Shown: in pieces, positions 26,535 to 37,611 of the stretch | Position numbering within the stretch: the first letter of the stretch is position 1 | Layout: each line of letters starts with the position of its first letter | Source of the DNA: Flavihumibacter soli | Lineage (GTDB): Bacteria > Bacteroidota > Bacteroidia > Sphingobacteriales > Sphingobacteriaceae | Assembly (NCBI RefSeq): GCF_010692725.1 | Contig: NZ_JAAFZB010000096.1 | Coordinates: 930,001 to 994,000, forward strand | Direction: 5' to 3' | DNA: 64,000 bases | Program-made: the position numbers and the translations under genes | The notes under the pieces: generated by a model | Seen by the model: only the letters and a program-made list of their open reading frames with translations | Database searches by the model: none | Told to the model about the DNA's origin: nothing

Positions 26535-26672
26535 CTATCTTTTTGAAGCAAAAGATTTCCCAATGGGGTGTTTCGTGAAGTGCGGACAATCACATCCTTT
26601 CTTGAAAATACCACAGGATGAGAAGCTTAGCGCAATAACAAAAAGGAAGAATACTTTAAACCAGCTTTTCAT
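26535..26672 (-). CDS. Small lipoprotein, 45 residues
   Basis: A short gene read from ATG at 26672 to TAG at 26535. The product opens MKSWFKVFFLFVIALSFSSCG, a textbook lipoprotein signal with lipobox cysteine at residue 21. The mature part of about 25 residues has GIFKKGCDCPHF, with two more cysteines in a CxC. It overlaps the 3' end of the VanZ-like gene by 17 bp, so it is translationally coupled to it. Function is unknown; a membrane-anchored metal- or thiol-active peptide is one possibility. Confidence 0.7.
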   Translation of the reverse strand: MKSWFKVFFLFVIALSFSSCGIFKKGCDCPHFTKHPIGKSFASKR

Positions 26673-27051
26673 TGAATCTGAAACGATGTAAAAAAATATA
26701 ACCAAAAATACCCATACCTACACCTGTCATGTCACAAAAAAAGTCCCACCATTCGGCGGAGCGATAGGTAAAAACAGTTAGCTGTAAAATTTCAATTCCC
26801 CCGCCCAGCAATGTGGTTATCAAAAGGATCTTGAGAATGGTTATTATACGGTATGTGTAGCTCAGTTGTTGCCGGATCTTTCCATAAAAAAGCAGAACAG
26901 TCAACACGAAGAAGAACCCCAAATGAACAAGCTTATCAAAGCCTTCAAAGACAGGGATCCGCCCGGAACCCTTCATTGGTATATCACAAAGAATTAACAC
27001 CAATACCGCCCAAATTATGGCCAGATATTGGTGTTTCAGAGTATTAATCAT
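26656..27051 (-). CDS. VanZ family membrane protein
   Basis: A 131-residue protein with four TM helices. It carries VanZ-like features: D in GFDKLVHLGFFF and the ..EILQ...YRSAEWWDFFCDMTGVGMG motif. VanZ proteins are of unclear function; the founder gives teicoplanin resistance, and no other van genes are present. It starts exactly at the last base of gcvH, so the two genes overlap by one base and form an operon gcvH-vanZ-lipoprotein, a neighbourhood I recall from other Bacteroidota. Confidence 0.82.
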   Translation of the reverse strand: MINTLKHQYLAIIWAVLVLILCDIPMKGSGRIPVFEGFDKLVHLGFFFVLTVLLFYGKIRQQLSYTYRIITILKILLITTLLGGGIEILQLTVFTYRSAEWWDFFCDMTGVGMGIFGYIFLHRFRFNEKLV

Positions 27052-27431
27052 TAAGCGCCGACCTGTGACTGGTATTCCTCAGCAGATAAAAGATGCTCAA
27101 GGTCACCGGCTTCTGAAATGTCAATTTTTACCATCCAGCCTTCTCCATAAGGATCGCTGTTAACCAACTCAGGGTTGGTGTCCAGACTCTTGTTGAATTC
27201 GGCGATGCGACCGCTGATTGGCATGAAAAGATCAGAAACAGTTTTAACAGCTTCAACAGTCCCAAACACATCCTCTTTTTTGATCTCTTCGCCTACGGTA
27301 TTGATATCAACATAAACAATGTCACCTAATTCACGCTGAGCAAATTCTGTAATACCAATAACGGCCTGGCTACCTTCAACACGAATCCATTCGTGATCCT
27401 TAGTATACTTTAATTCTGGAGGGAAATTCAT
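27051..27431 (-). CDS. gcvH: Glycine cleavage system H protein
   Basis: A 126-residue H protein. Lipoate is attached at K63 in [15 protein letters not shown]. The opening [13 protein letters not shown] is typical. It shuttles the aminomethyl group between the P, T and L proteins during glycine cleavage. The gcvP and gcvT genes are not here, but glyA is near 55 kb. It has its own complete promoter and does not depend on sprA upstream. Confidence 0.97.
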   Translation of the reverse strand: MNFPPELKYTKDHEWIRVEGSQAVIGITEFAQRELGDIVYVDINTVGEEIKKEDVFGTVEAVKTVSDLFMPISGRIAEFNKSLDTNPELVNSDPYGEGWMVKIDISEAGDLEHLLSAEEYQSQVGA

Positions 27432-27451
27432 TTTGCTAAAATTTAGTTGTT

Positions 27452-27482
27452 CAAAAATAGGATAAGTGCGTTGCTTTGCAAA
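27452..27482 (-). promoter_or_regulatory. gcvH promoter (TTTG-N19-TATTTTTG)
   Basis: A -33 TTTG (27479-27482) and a -7 TATTTTTG (27452-27459) are separated by 19 bp on the minus strand. The gcvH ATG follows 20 bp after the -7. Both elements match the Bacteroidota consensus perfectly. Confidence 0.82.
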
Positions 27483-27598
27483 TTAAGAATGATGAAATAC
27501 GGGCCCGACAAAATCTCATGGGAGTCTGCATTAAATTTTTTGACGATCAATCAGGTTAAAAATAACCATATTCAAACAACTCAATTTTCAATTACCAG

Positions 27599-30500
27599 CT
27601 ACTGCAGGGTAAATCTTAGGCTAACACCAAAGTTGCTGAACGAAGTATTGAACGTCTGAGAGGTATAGGGCTTGGTAATATTACCGTCATAGAACATACT
27701 GATATTAAATCGCTGGTTTAATACATAGTCGATAGACGGGTTGATGGTGATATTCTGCGCTCCTGAAGAAACTTCAGCGTCTTCGACGTCTGCCCGGAAG
27801 ATAATAGTTTTTCTGTCTCTCAATGCGAAGTCAAGTTTGAAGTTCATGTCGTTATTTATTTTTAGACCCCGGAACAAGCCAAAAGGAAACCGGAACTTCG
27901 TGGTACGAAAACCAAAACCGACTACTATTGCTTCTTCTTTGAGTTGAGCCAGCTGGCTGTTGGCGAGGCTAAAGCTTAGAGCTCTGGATTTACGATACTC
28001 CAAGTTGGTAGTCATGCCGTTGTTAAGTCGCATATCTACTCCGAGCAAAGGAATGAACTGTTCAAACAATGTTACCTGCGAAAATTGGTAACGGGGAAGG
28101 AAATCGCCGTTCGCATCCCTGACACTGACCGCACCATTTGCCTCTTGATACCTTAAAAGCGAATTAAATCCGTTGACGTTATATATCGACCTGTAGGCAT
28201 GACTAAGATCGAAAGAAGCGAACAACTCGCTGAAGAAATCATATTTGGTAAGCCCGTTATAATTTACATTCCAGTTAGGTACAGGAATTTTCGGAAATCC
28301 ACTCAGGCTAACCGTACCGGCATCTTTGCCGGTATAGGCTGCAAGGAATGCAGCGATCACCACATCCTGTGAATTTTTCCCATAACCTTCCGCAAATCCA
28401 CCCACGTTTCCAATAGAATTTGGGTTCTCTGTTCCGAGACGATTGGAAACTACCTGGCGATTGGCTTCAAACTGCCTGAAGAGCCTTGACGAATTATTTA
28501 TTTTGTTCTCCTTATCAAAAGCTGTACGCAGCGTAAAGTAGCTTATACTGTAATCACCAGTTGTAATCGGACTTAAATTTTCGAAGGAGTTACTGGATGG
28601 CAGAAATCTGAAGTTCGTGGAGTAATTGAAGTTTTTTGTACGCTGGCCAATCAGCTCTATCCGGAAATCCCTGAAAGGCTCAAAAATTCCCCGGTAGCTA
28701 ATGTCTTCTTTGTCGTTAGTTACATATAGCTGGCTTTGAAGCGAATCCGTTGTGATCCACCCGTTTGCCAGAGCACGTCCCCTGATGTCGCGCTGGCTGC
28801 CGAACACAAAGTCATAGCCAGGAGCGTTGGCATCCAAATCCTGGCCTAAAAAGTCCGTTTCAGGAAGGTAACCCGGCAAAAAGGTACCCTCTGTGCGCGT
28901 ATATGCGCCGGTCACATTCTTCAAGCCTGTTACAATATTCAGCAGGAAATTTCCAAAATTATTATTGCTTGCATTATTAGCCTTACGAAGGAAACCGAAC
29001 TTATTGTAAAGCGCAACCATGCTGAGGGTAGGGTTTACTTGCATAATCCGTGTGTTTTGGATTGCGTTTCCAAAATCTATCTGAGGATCTCTAAGCGTGA
29101 GCAGCGGTTCGCTCCTCCAGTTATAATTGGAGCCGTAACGCGTTGCAAGGCTGACCCAGTTCAATGCCGGAATCTTATTTAGGGGAACATTGTACGTGAG
29201 ATTCAATGTATGTCCGTAGTCGGTAGTACGTCCCAGTCTTTTCAGGTTATTCCAAATAGTATCACGAGCGTCTTCATCAACACGGCCCGCAGGTTCATCT
29301 ATAATAGAATAGTTCGTTGCATTAAAGTCCAACTGCACTGACTTCGTTAAATTCCAGCTGATGCCATATAAACGGGTCATCAGGAAGTTCTTGTTGAAAG
29401 TGGTCATAGCCGGCAAAAAGTTATTCGGATCGTTGTTGCGCAGGGTGTTCTCCGAATACAGACGATCCACATCTATCCGGAAGTTCAAAACGGAAGGAAG
29501 CAAACTAAAATTAAAGTCCTTAATAACGCCCAGGCTTTTTGATTTAATTAGCTTGTCAAAAGGGGTAACTGACTTAGGTTGATTCGAGTAATTATATGCA
29601 AGGCCTGCCCGGTATGATTTCTGTATTGTCCTCTCATTAATAAAATCGCGGTGGTTATATTCATTGAATGCATAAGTCCCGCTCCAGTTCTCAATATCCC
29701 AGAATCTTACAGGGGCATCAGTAGTTCGTATCTTGCGGACATTGGTAAAGTTGAGACTTCTCCTGGTGGTGTAGTCTTCCGTATTGAACCTGATCGAATC
29801 CCTCACATGCTCCGGTGAATTTCTTAATACAGTCTTTAGTTCAATATCCGGAGTTCTTGGGTCATACTGCGGAGTTCCGACCTGCGAAGAGTAGTTAACG
29901 AACATCGGGATCTTTATTCCCGAGCGGTCGGAGAAAAACTTACCCAGCTCGACACTCGAAGATAAATCGAATAACAGATCATCTGCCCGGCTTCGCTCAC
30001 CTACCCTCTTATCTATGGAGCCAAAACCGATAGTGCTTTTACTTCCCGACAGAGTAACATCAGCGAAATCGGCAAGTTGGGCATTCAATCTCGCTGTTGC
30101 GGCCCAGCCCCCACGCTCGTCGAAGTCGGTAAGCCTAAGTTCATTAAACCAGACCTGGACCGATTTATCCAGCCCATCATCAGGGCCCGGATTAGCCTGG
30201 TTACGCAGAGGGTTACGCACGCCGAGCATATAAACGCGGACCTTACTGAGGTCTGGCTGTCCCAGCACTGTGATGGAGCTTAAACCTTCCGTGTAAGTAA
30301 ACGGAACATTGATCGGCCAGGGTTGCCCGTTCAATACTGCATTGTTTCGAGCGGTCTTAGCGATCTTGAATAAATTGATATCGATATCCAGCCTGTTTTG
30401 TTCGGGCCAGATGACATTTGGATCACGGGAACCGGGAGTGGTGATCTTTAAGGGCAGGTTATATTCATAGTAATTATCCTGATTATCGGAACCTACCCTG

Positions 30501-33500
30501 ATAAAAGCGCTGACCTCATTATCACCGACTAAATCGCCCTCGGCATGGATAAACATTTCCATACGACGGTATGACCTGAAATCATTAAATGTAGTCCGGT
30601 AGGCTGCCCTTCCGTATCCATCTCTCAAGTTTTTTACAGTCACGGCAAGTGACTGTTCGTTCTGCTGGGTCTCGCCCCTGAAGTTACTGAAATCACGTTC
30701 GCGTTCGATCCCCGGTGGAACGACATACGGTATGGGTGTGCGCCGTCCATTCTCCTCTATATTGATAGTTGTAACTTCAAGCGTCGAATTGTCAATACCG
30801 GGATTAATTAAGGCCGGATCCGCGATAACCTTTGCCGGGCTATTTTCGGTGTTATACCTGCGCCACTCACCACGTACCAGCTGAAGCTTGCCAAAGCGCA
30901 TAACGGTGGTATCAGCAAAGCCGGTCATGAACATACGGATGAAACGGATCGATTTAAAATCCTGGATATTGCCCACCTTTTCCTTTATCTCAGCAAGGGG
31001 AATCTTAAACTGTATCCATCGAACCCTATCCGTGCTTCCATTGGCCAGTTTTACTTCTGCAGGTACAATATCAACCACGTAGTTGGAGCCAATTGTAAGC
31101 AGGTCCTGGGGGCGTATCGAAACTTTATATTGAAAATACTCATCTGCCTGGGTGGAATTATTATCCCTGTTAATATCTTCTCCGTCCGGCAGAGGTGTTC
31201 CAGCCGAATTCTCAATACCGGTCTGATCCAGGGATTGCTGAGTAGTTTTAGAATTCCCTTCACTTCCGTTATATCGCTCATATCGCTTTAAAATTCCTGC
31301 ATTTAAGTCATCCAGGTTTCCGCCAAGATAGTACTGGTAATCATCTGAAGCCGGATCGACTTCAAGTGCCTGCGCGGCCGTAGCATTAACCTGTGTTCGC
31401 ACCTGGTTAAGAAATGCAGAAAACTGTTGTCTTTCATCGCCGCTACTCAAGCCATCAAGCCCGATATCCTGAAACTGCCTGGCATCCGGATTATTATCGA
31501 ACGCCTGGATAACAGGTTGTAGCTTAGGAACGCGTCCCCATATAGTCTGATCAGTCTTGGACAGGTCTCCATCAACCGGTAAACCGTTCTCCAATCCCTT
31601 TCGTCCGTCCTTTAAAATATCCTCTGATATATTCCCAAGGTTAATATAAAGATCGCCCCCCTGGCTATTGGGCTCGTAGAGAAATGGATCCAGTACCCAC
31701 ATCTCAACAAACTCAATATTAAGCGATTCAAAATCAGTTGTTTCCAGCTTTCGAAAAATACCACCCCAGCGGCTTTGCGGGTTGGTCAGGCTTCCATCCT
31801 GGTTTAAGCCGGAGGTTGTAAAGTTATATGGCCCCCGCAAACTCGGATAATAGCTTAAATCAAACGTGGGCAGCGTCAGGGGTTGGCCTGTGACAGACTG
31901 CTTGAACGGAAATACTTCCCTTTCAAATACTTCCCTCACATAGTGGTTGGAAAGCTCAGATTTGTTGCCTTTGATATTGTCAGGAGTTGACGAATTCTGG
32001 GTCCTGAAAAAGATCGGGTCGATATTATAGAAAGCGAGGCGCGCCCGGTTAAAATTGTAGGACAGATCATTTATAAGCTGTGCTTCCGGAAACAATTGCG
32101 GCGTACCGGAAATCTGCCAGGGAGTTGCGCTTTTAATATCGATAACGGAGCGGCTTGCTTCAAAATCGTCCAGGTAGCTGGCACCGTTTGAGCTGCCCGC
32201 AAAGTTTAATGCAGAGGGATGGCCGGGTATCAGGTTAGCATATTCGCCGCTGAACGTTATGGACGAAGGTTCCTTGGTATTAATGAATGGCAGCTTGTCA
32301 ACCATCCGGGTTAGCCAGCGCGACTCCGAATTATAGTTCAAATCTAATCCCCATATAGTATTAGAGATCGCTTCCTCCCCGATATTCATCTTTTGAGTAA
32401 GCGGTTTCTCTGTCAGGTTCATTATGGTACCGCCGAGATTCAGCTTATTGTTAACACGGTAATCAAACCTCGAGCCCATTAACGATTTCTGCTGTATCCC
32501 AAAAAGCTCATTGTTTTCAAGCCTGATCCGGATAGGTTGCCCGGAATTTAAAAGGGCCTGGTTGAGTATCCGCACACGGCCGATGTTATAGTCAACCGTA
32601 AAGTCGGCGCCCTCCTGTAAAGGCAGGGTTCCGGCAACAACCTGGACTGACCCCTGCGGTATATTGATCGCATTCAGTTGAAACTCTGAGCCTGCCTGCG
32701 ATTGGTATGTGCCCTGAATGTAATAACGGTTAAGCTTCTGAAAAAGCTGCTGGGCCTCCACTTTGGTCGAGTCATACAAAGGCTGGAAAACATATCGATC
32801 AATAAGGGCCTGCTCTGTTAGCGGATTAAACTTAGCGGCCAGGTCCGCGCCGAACGGTTCTACCTGCGGAAACGTAATTCTCCCATTCAGGGGATCGATC
32901 GTTATGCCTTCGATAAAGTCAAAAAAACCGTCCGGAACCCGGTCGTTCTGCTGATTTAAGTTATCCAGGTTTGTCAACTGCAGCCACAACTGCCCAGTTG
33001 TATTCACACCTTCGGTGATCTGTGGCATCTCGACACCGGAATTTTCATCCAACCTGAACACGTTGAGCCGAAAATCGTTACGGCTAACCTGGTATGCCCC
33101 TAAGGAGTAAATGTTCTTCATCATCAGATCCCAGGTCGGCAGGTTAGTCTTCAATGTTTCATTTTTCAGAAGTTTGACAAACAAAACTTTCGGACTTGCA
33201 ATATCTACCGGAACGTCGCTTGACAGTTCGCCCACCTGATATTCAACACCGTTGACAGTATACCTGTAAGCAACTGCCAGCACCTCATCAGCATTCAAAG
33301 CAGAATTTAAGGAAATATAACCTAGCTGACTGTTCAAGGTAAATTCCCTGTCAGTTAATTTGCGGGCATAAGTCAGCTTCGAAAAGTTATCTGTGCCTCC
33401 AGTAGCCTGGAAATAAGCATTTACATCATTCGAATTCGTGAGTCTCACTCCCGGGGGAAGATTTTGCAATAAATTATTCGACTGCTGCGGAAACCCCGGT

Positions 33501-34645
33501 CCGACAAAGCCGGCAGGCAATACCGAAAAGCCGGCGCCTCCCTGTACCTGGGTTGTATTATAAGGCTGGTTCTCCCCAAGATCGATGAGTCCCAGCACAT
33601 CGCGCGAGTCAGAAGTGCTGCTTAAACGGTTCGTCACCCATACTTCGATCTTCGTGATATTAACATTGGACGTTATAACCGGGATATTCGAAAGGGCATT
33701 ATTGTAATTATTTCTGAAATACTGGGCCAGGAAGTAATGTTTATTCACCTCATAATTATCGGCAGAAATGCGAAACTCATTTTGTTGTGATCCGTTGGTA
33801 ATGGTAATTTCCTTTGACTGCGATTTTTGCTGCGAAAAAATGCTGGTTACATTCAGACGGCCAAACTGCAGTTGTGTTTTTAATCCAAACAGTGACTGAC
33901 TGCCGGTGATCAGGCTGGAACTTAAAGGCAGGCTAACATTGCCCGCTTCTATCTTTTGGATGATCTCATCCTCTCTACCGGTATAATCTAATTTTATTTG
34001 GTTCTCAAAATCAAACTGCGCTTCGGTATTATAATTAGTCGTGATTCGCAGCTTATCGCCTATCTGGCCCACCACATTCATTTGAATCCGCTGGTTAAAA
34101 TCGAAGTTCCCCTGATTACGCTGCCGTTCATTGAACAGCGGATTTTCATTACGGTTAAGTCGTCCTGCGAAAGTCAGTTCAGCAGAACCCTGCGGACGTA
34201 TGTCAATGGTTGAGCCTCCGAAGATCTTTTCGAACGTTTTGCTGTTTACCTTAACCGGCGGAATAAAACCAGGAGCCCGTGCCTCAGCTAGGGGGAGATC
34301 TGAAAGCTCACGCCAGTAATTCCTCTTGATTATCTGGTTTTCAAGGCGCTGGTATTCCTCGATACTGAGATACTGCGGTGGCCTGTAAAGCCGGTCACCA
34401 AGCCGTTCTCTTATAATGTACTGTTTGCTTATCGGATCAAACTCTACAGTTCTTCGGATATTTGACGGATTTGGCAGATAGATACCCGGAGTTCGCTGGA
34501 CTGGAAGAGTCTTGTAATCTTTAAATGGATAAGCCAGTTTAACGGTATCAGTTTGAGAGCTGGTATTCTGCGCTTTTACCGTCCCCCCCGATAATGTCGC
34601 AAAAAAACATACTTTCAGTAATATAAAAGCAAAAGCGTTTTTCAA
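27599..34645 (-). CDS. sprA: Type IX secretion translocon / gliding protein SprA
   Basis: A 2348-residue outer-membrane protein, full size for SprA. A signal peptide (about 1-26, ending VKAQ) is followed by the SprA N-terminal region with QYLSIEEYQRLE and TIDIRPQGSAELTFAGR, long alternating beta-strand stretches, and a C-terminal aromatic strand (NFGVSLRFTLQ). SprA forms a very large single-chain beta barrel through which T9SS cargo leaves the cell, with a lateral gate. The order ruvA-sprA-gcvH is a Bacteroidota hallmark. Other T9SS genes lie outside the window, so gliding itself is not shown. It is 23 bp downstream of ruvA, likely co-transcribed. Confidence 0.97.
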   Translation of the reverse strand: MKNAFAFILLKVCFFATLSGGTVKAQNTSSQTDTVKLAYPFKDYKTLPVQRTPGIYLPNPSNIRRTVEFDPISKQYIIRERLGDRLYRPPQYLSIEEYQRLENQIIKRNYWRELSDLPLAEARAPGFIPPVKVNSKTFEKIFGGSTIDIRPQGSAELTFAGRLNRNENPLFNERQRNQGNFDFNQRIQMNVVGQIGDKLRITTNYNTEAQFDFENQIKLDYTGREDEIIQKIEAGNVSLPLSSSLITGSQSLFGLKTQLQFGRLNVTSIFSQQKSQSKEITITNGSQQNEFRISADNYEVNKHYFLAQYFRNNYNNALSNIPVITSNVNITKIEVWVTNRLSSTSDSRDVLGLIDLGENQPYNTTQVQGGAGFSVLPAGFVGPGFPQQSNNLLQNLPPGVRLTNSNDVNAYFQATGGTDNFSKLTYARKLTDREFTLNSQLGYISLNSALNADEVLAVAYRYTVNGVEYQVGELSSDVPVDIASPKVLFVKLLKNETLKTNLPTWDLMMKNIYSLGAYQVSRNDFRLNVFRLDENSGVEMPQITEGVNTTGQLWLQLTNLDNLNQQNDRVPDGFFDFIEGITIDPLNGRITFPQVEPFGADLAAKFNPLTEQALIDRYVFQPLYDSTKVEAQQLFQKLNRYYIQGTYQSQAGSEFQLNAINIPQGSVQVVAGTLPLQEGADFTVDYNIGRVRILNQALLNSGQPIRIRLENNELFGIQQKSLMGSRFDYRVNNKLNLGGTIMNLTEKPLTQKMNIGEEAISNTIWGLDLNYNSESRWLTRMVDKLPFINTKEPSSITFSGEYANLIPGHPSALNFAGSSNGASYLDDFEASRSVIDIKSATPWQISGTPQLFPEAQLINDLSYNFNRARLAFYNIDPIFFRTQNSSTPDNIKGNKSELSNHYVREVFEREVFPFKQSVTGQPLTLPTFDLSYYPSLRGPYNFTTSGLNQDGSLTNPQSRWGGIFRKLETTDFESLNIEFVEMWVLDPFLYEPNSQGGDLYINLGNISEDILKDGRKGLENGLPVDGDLSKTDQTIWGRVPKLQPVIQAFDNNPDARQFQDIGLDGLSSGDERQQFSAFLNQVRTQVNATAAQALEVDPASDDYQYYLGGNLDDLNAGILKRYERYNGSEGNSKTTQQSLDQTGIENSAGTPLPDGEDINRDNNSTQADEYFQYKVSIRPQDLLTIGSNYVVDIVPAEVKLANGSTDRVRWIQFKIPLAEIKEKVGNIQDFKSIRFIRMFMTGFADTTVMRFGKLQLVRGEWRRYNTENSPAKVIADPALINPGIDNSTLEVTTINIEENGRRTPIPYVVPPGIERERDFSNFRGETQQNEQSLAVTVKNLRDGYGRAAYRTTFNDFRSYRRMEMFIHAEGDLVGDNEVSAFIRVGSDNQDNYYEYNLPLKITTPGSRDPNVIWPEQNRLDIDINLFKIAKTARNNAVLNGQPWPINVPFTYTEGLSSITVLGQPDLSKVRVYMLGVRNPLRNQANPGPDDGLDKSVQVWFNELRLTDFDERGGWAATARLNAQLADFADVTLSGSKSTIGFGSIDKRVGERSRADDLLFDLSSSVELGKFFSDRSGIKIPMFVNYSSQVGTPQYDPRTPDIELKTVLRNSPEHVRDSIRFNTEDYTTRRSLNFTNVRKIRTTDAPVRFWDIENWSGTYAFNEYNHRDFINERTIQKSYRAGLAYNYSNQPKSVTPFDKLIKSKSLGVIKDFNFSLLPSVLNFRIDVDRLYSENTLRNNDPNNFLPAMTTFNKNFLMTRLYGISWNLTKSVQLDFNATNYSIIDEPAGRVDEDARDTIWNNLKRLGRTTDYGHTLNLTYNVPLNKIPALNWVSLATRYGSNYNWRSEPLLTLRDPQIDFGNAIQNTRIMQVNPTLSMVALYNKFGFLRKANNASNNNFGNFLLNIVTGLKNVTGAYTRTEGTFLPGYLPETDFLGQDLDANAPGYDFVFGSQRDIRGRALANGWITTDSLQSQLYVTNDKEDISYRGIFEPFRDFRIELIGQRTKNFNYSTNFRFLPSSNSFENLSPITTGDYSISYFTLRTAFDKENKINNSSRLFRQFEANRQVVSNRLGTENPNSIGNVGGFAEGYGKNSQDVVIAAFLAAYTGKDAGTVSLSGFPKIPVPNWNVNYNGLTKYDFFSELFASFDLSHAYRSIYNVNGFNSLLRYQEANGAVSVRDANGDFLPRYQFSQVTLFEQFIPLLGVDMRLNNGMTTNLEYRKSRALSFSLANSQLAQLKEEAIVVGFGFRTTKFRFPFGLFRGLKINNDMNFKLDFALRDRKTIIFRADVEDAEVSSGAQNITINPSIDYVLNQRFNISMFYDGNITKPYTSQTFNTSFSNFGVSLRFTLQ

Positions 34646-34668
34646 ACTCAGATTTTTCTTGAAAGTAA

Positions 34669-35253
34669 TTATAAGCTTTTCAAGGCAATTTTTATCAATT
34701 GTTCAACTGATAAATTTTCGGACGAGTTACTGATTGACTGGGTTAAAGTTTTATCGGCTACAGCCTTGTTGAAGCCCAGCATAACCAGCGCGGATAACGC
34801 TTCTTCCTTTGCTGTAGTATGTTGCGGAACTGAAATAAGCGAATCCGGGCCTTCTTTTTTAAGCTTATCCTGAAGTTCAAGAATGATACGCTGGGCAGAC
34901 TTAGGCCCGATACCTTTTATACGCTGAATGAGTGGGACGTCGCCTTTTACAATAGCGGTTTGAATCTCCACAGGTGTTATCGAAGAGAGTATCATTCTGC
35001 CGGTATTAGCTCCAATTCCTGAAACAGAGATCAGGTGCAGAAATAAGCGGCGCTCACCCTCGTCGAAGAAGCCATAGAGCGTATGGGCATCCTCTTTTAC
35101 ATGGAGCCACAAATACAATTTACACCGCTCTTTATCCTGTATCGCCGAAAAAGTATTGAGTGAAATATTGATATGATACCCAATCCCGTTGGTTTCAATT
35201 ACTACATAAGTGGGGGCCTTGAAAGCCAGCTTACCATCAATATAATCGTACAT
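34669..35253 (-). CDS. ruvA: Holliday junction branch migration protein RuvA
   Basis: A 194-residue RuvA. The N-terminal OB fold starts MYDYIDGKLAFK. Two helix-hairpin-helix motifs follow (VSGIGANTGRMIL; IKGIGPKSAQRIILELQDKL), then a flexible acidic linker and a C-terminal RuvB-binding domain. It holds four-way junctions for RuvB. It lies 3 bp after the malic enzyme gene and just before sprA, so the three form one transcription unit. Confidence 0.97.
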   Translation of the reverse strand: MYDYIDGKLAFKAPTYVVIETNGIGYHINISLNTFSAIQDKERCKLYLWLHVKEDAHTLYGFFDEGERRLFLHLISVSGIGANTGRMILSSITPVEIQTAIVKGDVPLIQRIKGIGPKSAQRIILELQDKLKKEGPDSLISVPQHTTAKEEALSALVMLGFNKAVADKTLTQSISNSSENLSVEQLIKIALKSL

Positions 35254-35256
35254 AAT

Positions 35257-37587
35257 CTATTTTGAACTTGGCTTGCGCATCCGGTTAAATAAACCTTTAC
35301 GTGGAGCGTCTGCCTCTTTCCCATCTTGCTTGGACTGGGCATCAACAACAGCAATGGTAACCATATTCACGATCTCTCTTACGGAACTTCCCAACTGCAG
35401 GACATGTACCGGCTTGTTCAGTCCAAGTAAGATCGGACCAACTGCTTCGGCACCGCCTAGTTCCTGGAGAAGTTTGTAGGCAATATTCCCCGATTCCAGG
35501 TTCGGGAATACCAGTACGTTAGCCGGGGCACCATTCAAAACGCTGAACGGGAAATTATCCTTTAATAAGTTTGAATTCATTGCAAAGTTCGCCTGCATTT
35601 CCCCGTCGACTACAATTTCCGGATAATGCTCGTGCATCATAGTCACTGCTTCCCTGGCTTTTTCAGGTACCTCGCCATCATTAGAGCCAAAATTGGAATA
35701 AGAGAGAAGAGCGATCCGCGGTGAAATATTAAACTTTTTGACATAACGATTGAGCAGTATCGTGATATCAACCAGTTCCTCAGCAGTCGGGTTTACGTTA
35801 ACGGTTGTGTCCCCAAAAAACACAGGTCCCTTTTTGGTAAGCATCATATACATGCCTGCAACGCGATTTACGCCAGCCTCTGTACCGATAACCTGCAGCG
35901 CAGGTTTAATAGTAGTTGCATAATTCTTGGTAAGTCCTGAGATCAATGCATCAGCCTCACCAAACTGCACCATGGTAGAACCGTAGTAATTACGGTCGCG
36001 CATCAGTTTCTTTGCTTCAAAAAGTGTTAGTCCGCGCCGCTGACGTTTATTAAAAAGGTATTCGGCATATTTCAAAGACTTCTCAGTCTCCTCAAGTGGA
36101 TTAATGATCTCCACACCGTCAAGCTCCAGTTCGTTTTCCAGAATGATCTCACGGATCCTTTCCCTGTTTCCTAACAAGATTGGGATAGCAATACCCTCTT
36201 CTCTAACGATCTGTGCGGCTTTTAATATTTTATAGTTATCTGCCTCGGCAAATACGATACGTTTAGGACCCGATTTTGCTTTGTTGGTTACCGCACGAAG
36301 GAGGGCGTCATCCATTCCCAGGCGGGTTTTTAACTCATCTTTATAGGCTTCCCAGTCGCTGATGACTTTACGGGCAACACCTGACTCAATAGCTGCCTTA
36401 GCTACCGCAGGCGAAACAGCCGTTATCAGCCGGAAATCGATAGGCTTCGGGATAATATAGTCCTTACCGAATTTTAAATTCTTTGTGTTATAAGCCAGAT
36501 TTACGGCTTCAGGAACAGGCATCTTGGCAAGTTCTGCGATAGCTTTAACCGCAGCGATCTTCATCTCCTCATTAATTGCCGTAGCCCTAACATCCAGTGC
36601 TCCCCGGAAGATATATGGAAATCCAAGCACATTATTAACCTGGTTCGGATAGTCAGATCGGCCGGTTGCCATAATAATGTCTTTACGAGTACGACAAGCC
36701 AGTTCATAACTTATCTCCGGATTGGGATTTGCCATAGCAAAGACGATCGGGTTTTTAGCCATTGTCTTTAGCATCTCGGCGGTTAATACATCCGGAGACG
36801 ACAGGCCGATAAATACATCCGCATCTTTAACAGCCTCTTCCAGGGTGCTAATCTTTCGGCTGGTGGCAAATTCAAGCTTCGTACCTTCAAGATTTGCACG
36901 GTCCTTACGGATCACCCCCGAGCGGTCGAGCATTACTATATTCTCACGCTTAGCACCCATACTTACGTACAGTCTCGAACAGGAAATAGCCGCGGCACCA
37001 GCACCGTTCACTACAATCTTTACGCGGTCGAGTTTTTTTCTCTGCAATTCGCAGGCATTGATCAATGCCGCAGATGAAATGATAGCAGTACCATGCTGGT
37101 CATCATGCATCACCGGAATGCTCATTTCCTCCTTCAGTCGACGCTCGATCTCAAAGCATTCCGGAGCCTTGATATCCTCCAGGTTTATACCTCCGAAAGT
37201 GGGCTCCAGAGCTTTAACAATATTGACAAATTCGTCTATATTCTTGGTGTCAAGTTCCAGGTCAAAAACATCGATATCCGCAAATATCTTAAACAAAATA
37301 CCTTTACCCTCCATAACCGGTTTCCCGGCCTCAGGACCAATATCGCCGAGCCCGAGTACAGCGGTACCATTGCTGATTACAGCAACCAGGTTTCCTTTGG
37401 CGGTATACTTATAAACGTCTTCTTTATTCTCTGCTATTTTTAAGCAAGGCTCTGCCACACCTGGTGAATATGCCAGTGCGAGATCTCGCTGTGAATTGGT
37501 AGGCTTGGTAGAAACAACTTGGATTTTGCCCGGGCGCCCTTGCGAATGATAGTCCAGTGCGTCTTGCTTTCGGTTAGTCTTACTCAT
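35257..37587 (-). CDS. maeB: NADP-dependent malic enzyme with phosphotransacetylase-like domain
   Basis: A 776-residue two-domain MaeB. Residues 1-430 are the malic enzyme, with [10 protein letters not shown], the metal/substrate region [12 protein letters not shown] and the Rossmann motif [11 protein letters not shown]. Residues about 440-765 are a phosphate-acetyltransferase-like regulatory domain, usually catalytically silent. It converts malate to pyruvate and CO2 with NADPH, supplying reductant for lipid synthesis. A TAATTTTG -7 element lies 24 bp before the ATG. Confidence 0.95.
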   Translation of the reverse strand: MSKTNRKQDALDYHSQGRPGKIQVVSTKPTNSQRDLALAYSPGVAEPCLKIAENKEDVYKYTAKGNLVAVISNGTAVLGLGDIGPEAGKPVMEGKGILFKIFADIDVFDLELDTKNIDEFVNIVKALEPTFGGINLEDIKAPECFEIERRLKEEMSIPVMHDDQHGTAIISSAALINACELQRKKLDRVKIVVNGAGAAAISCSRLYVSMGAKRENIVMLDRSGVIRKDRANLEGTKLEFATSRKISTLEEAVKDADVFIGLSSPDVLTAEMLKTMAKNPIVFAMANPNPEISYELACRTRKDIIMATGRSDYPNQVNNVLGFPYIFRGALDVRATAINEEMKIAAVKAIAELAKMPVPEAVNLAYNTKNLKFGKDYIIPKPIDFRLITAVSPAVAKAAIESGVARKVISDWEAYKDELKTRLGMDDALLRAVTNKAKSGPKRIVFAEADNYKILKAAQIVREEGIAIPILLGNRERIREIILENELELDGVEIINPLEETEKSLKYAEYLFNKRQRRGLTLFEAKKLMRDRNYYGSTMVQFGEADALISGLTKNYATTIKPALQVIGTEAGVNRVAGMYMMLTKKGPVFFGDTTVNVNPTAEELVDITILLNRYVKKFNISPRIALLSYSNFGSNDGEVPEKAREAVTMMHEHYPEIVVDGEMQANFAMNSNLLKDNFPFSVLNGAPANVLVFPNLESGNIAYKLLQELGGAEAVGPILLGLNKPVHVLQLGSSVREIVNMVTIAVVDAQSKQDGKEADAPRKGLFNRMRKPSSK

Positions 37588-37611
37588 TAATCAGCTCATT
37601 GGTGAGAGCGG

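Noticed and set aside
36722-37414. 230-codon frame antisense to the malic enzyme
   Set aside because: It lies wholly within a well-conserved gene in the opposite strand and has low-complexity Ser/Ile composition typical of a shadow frame.
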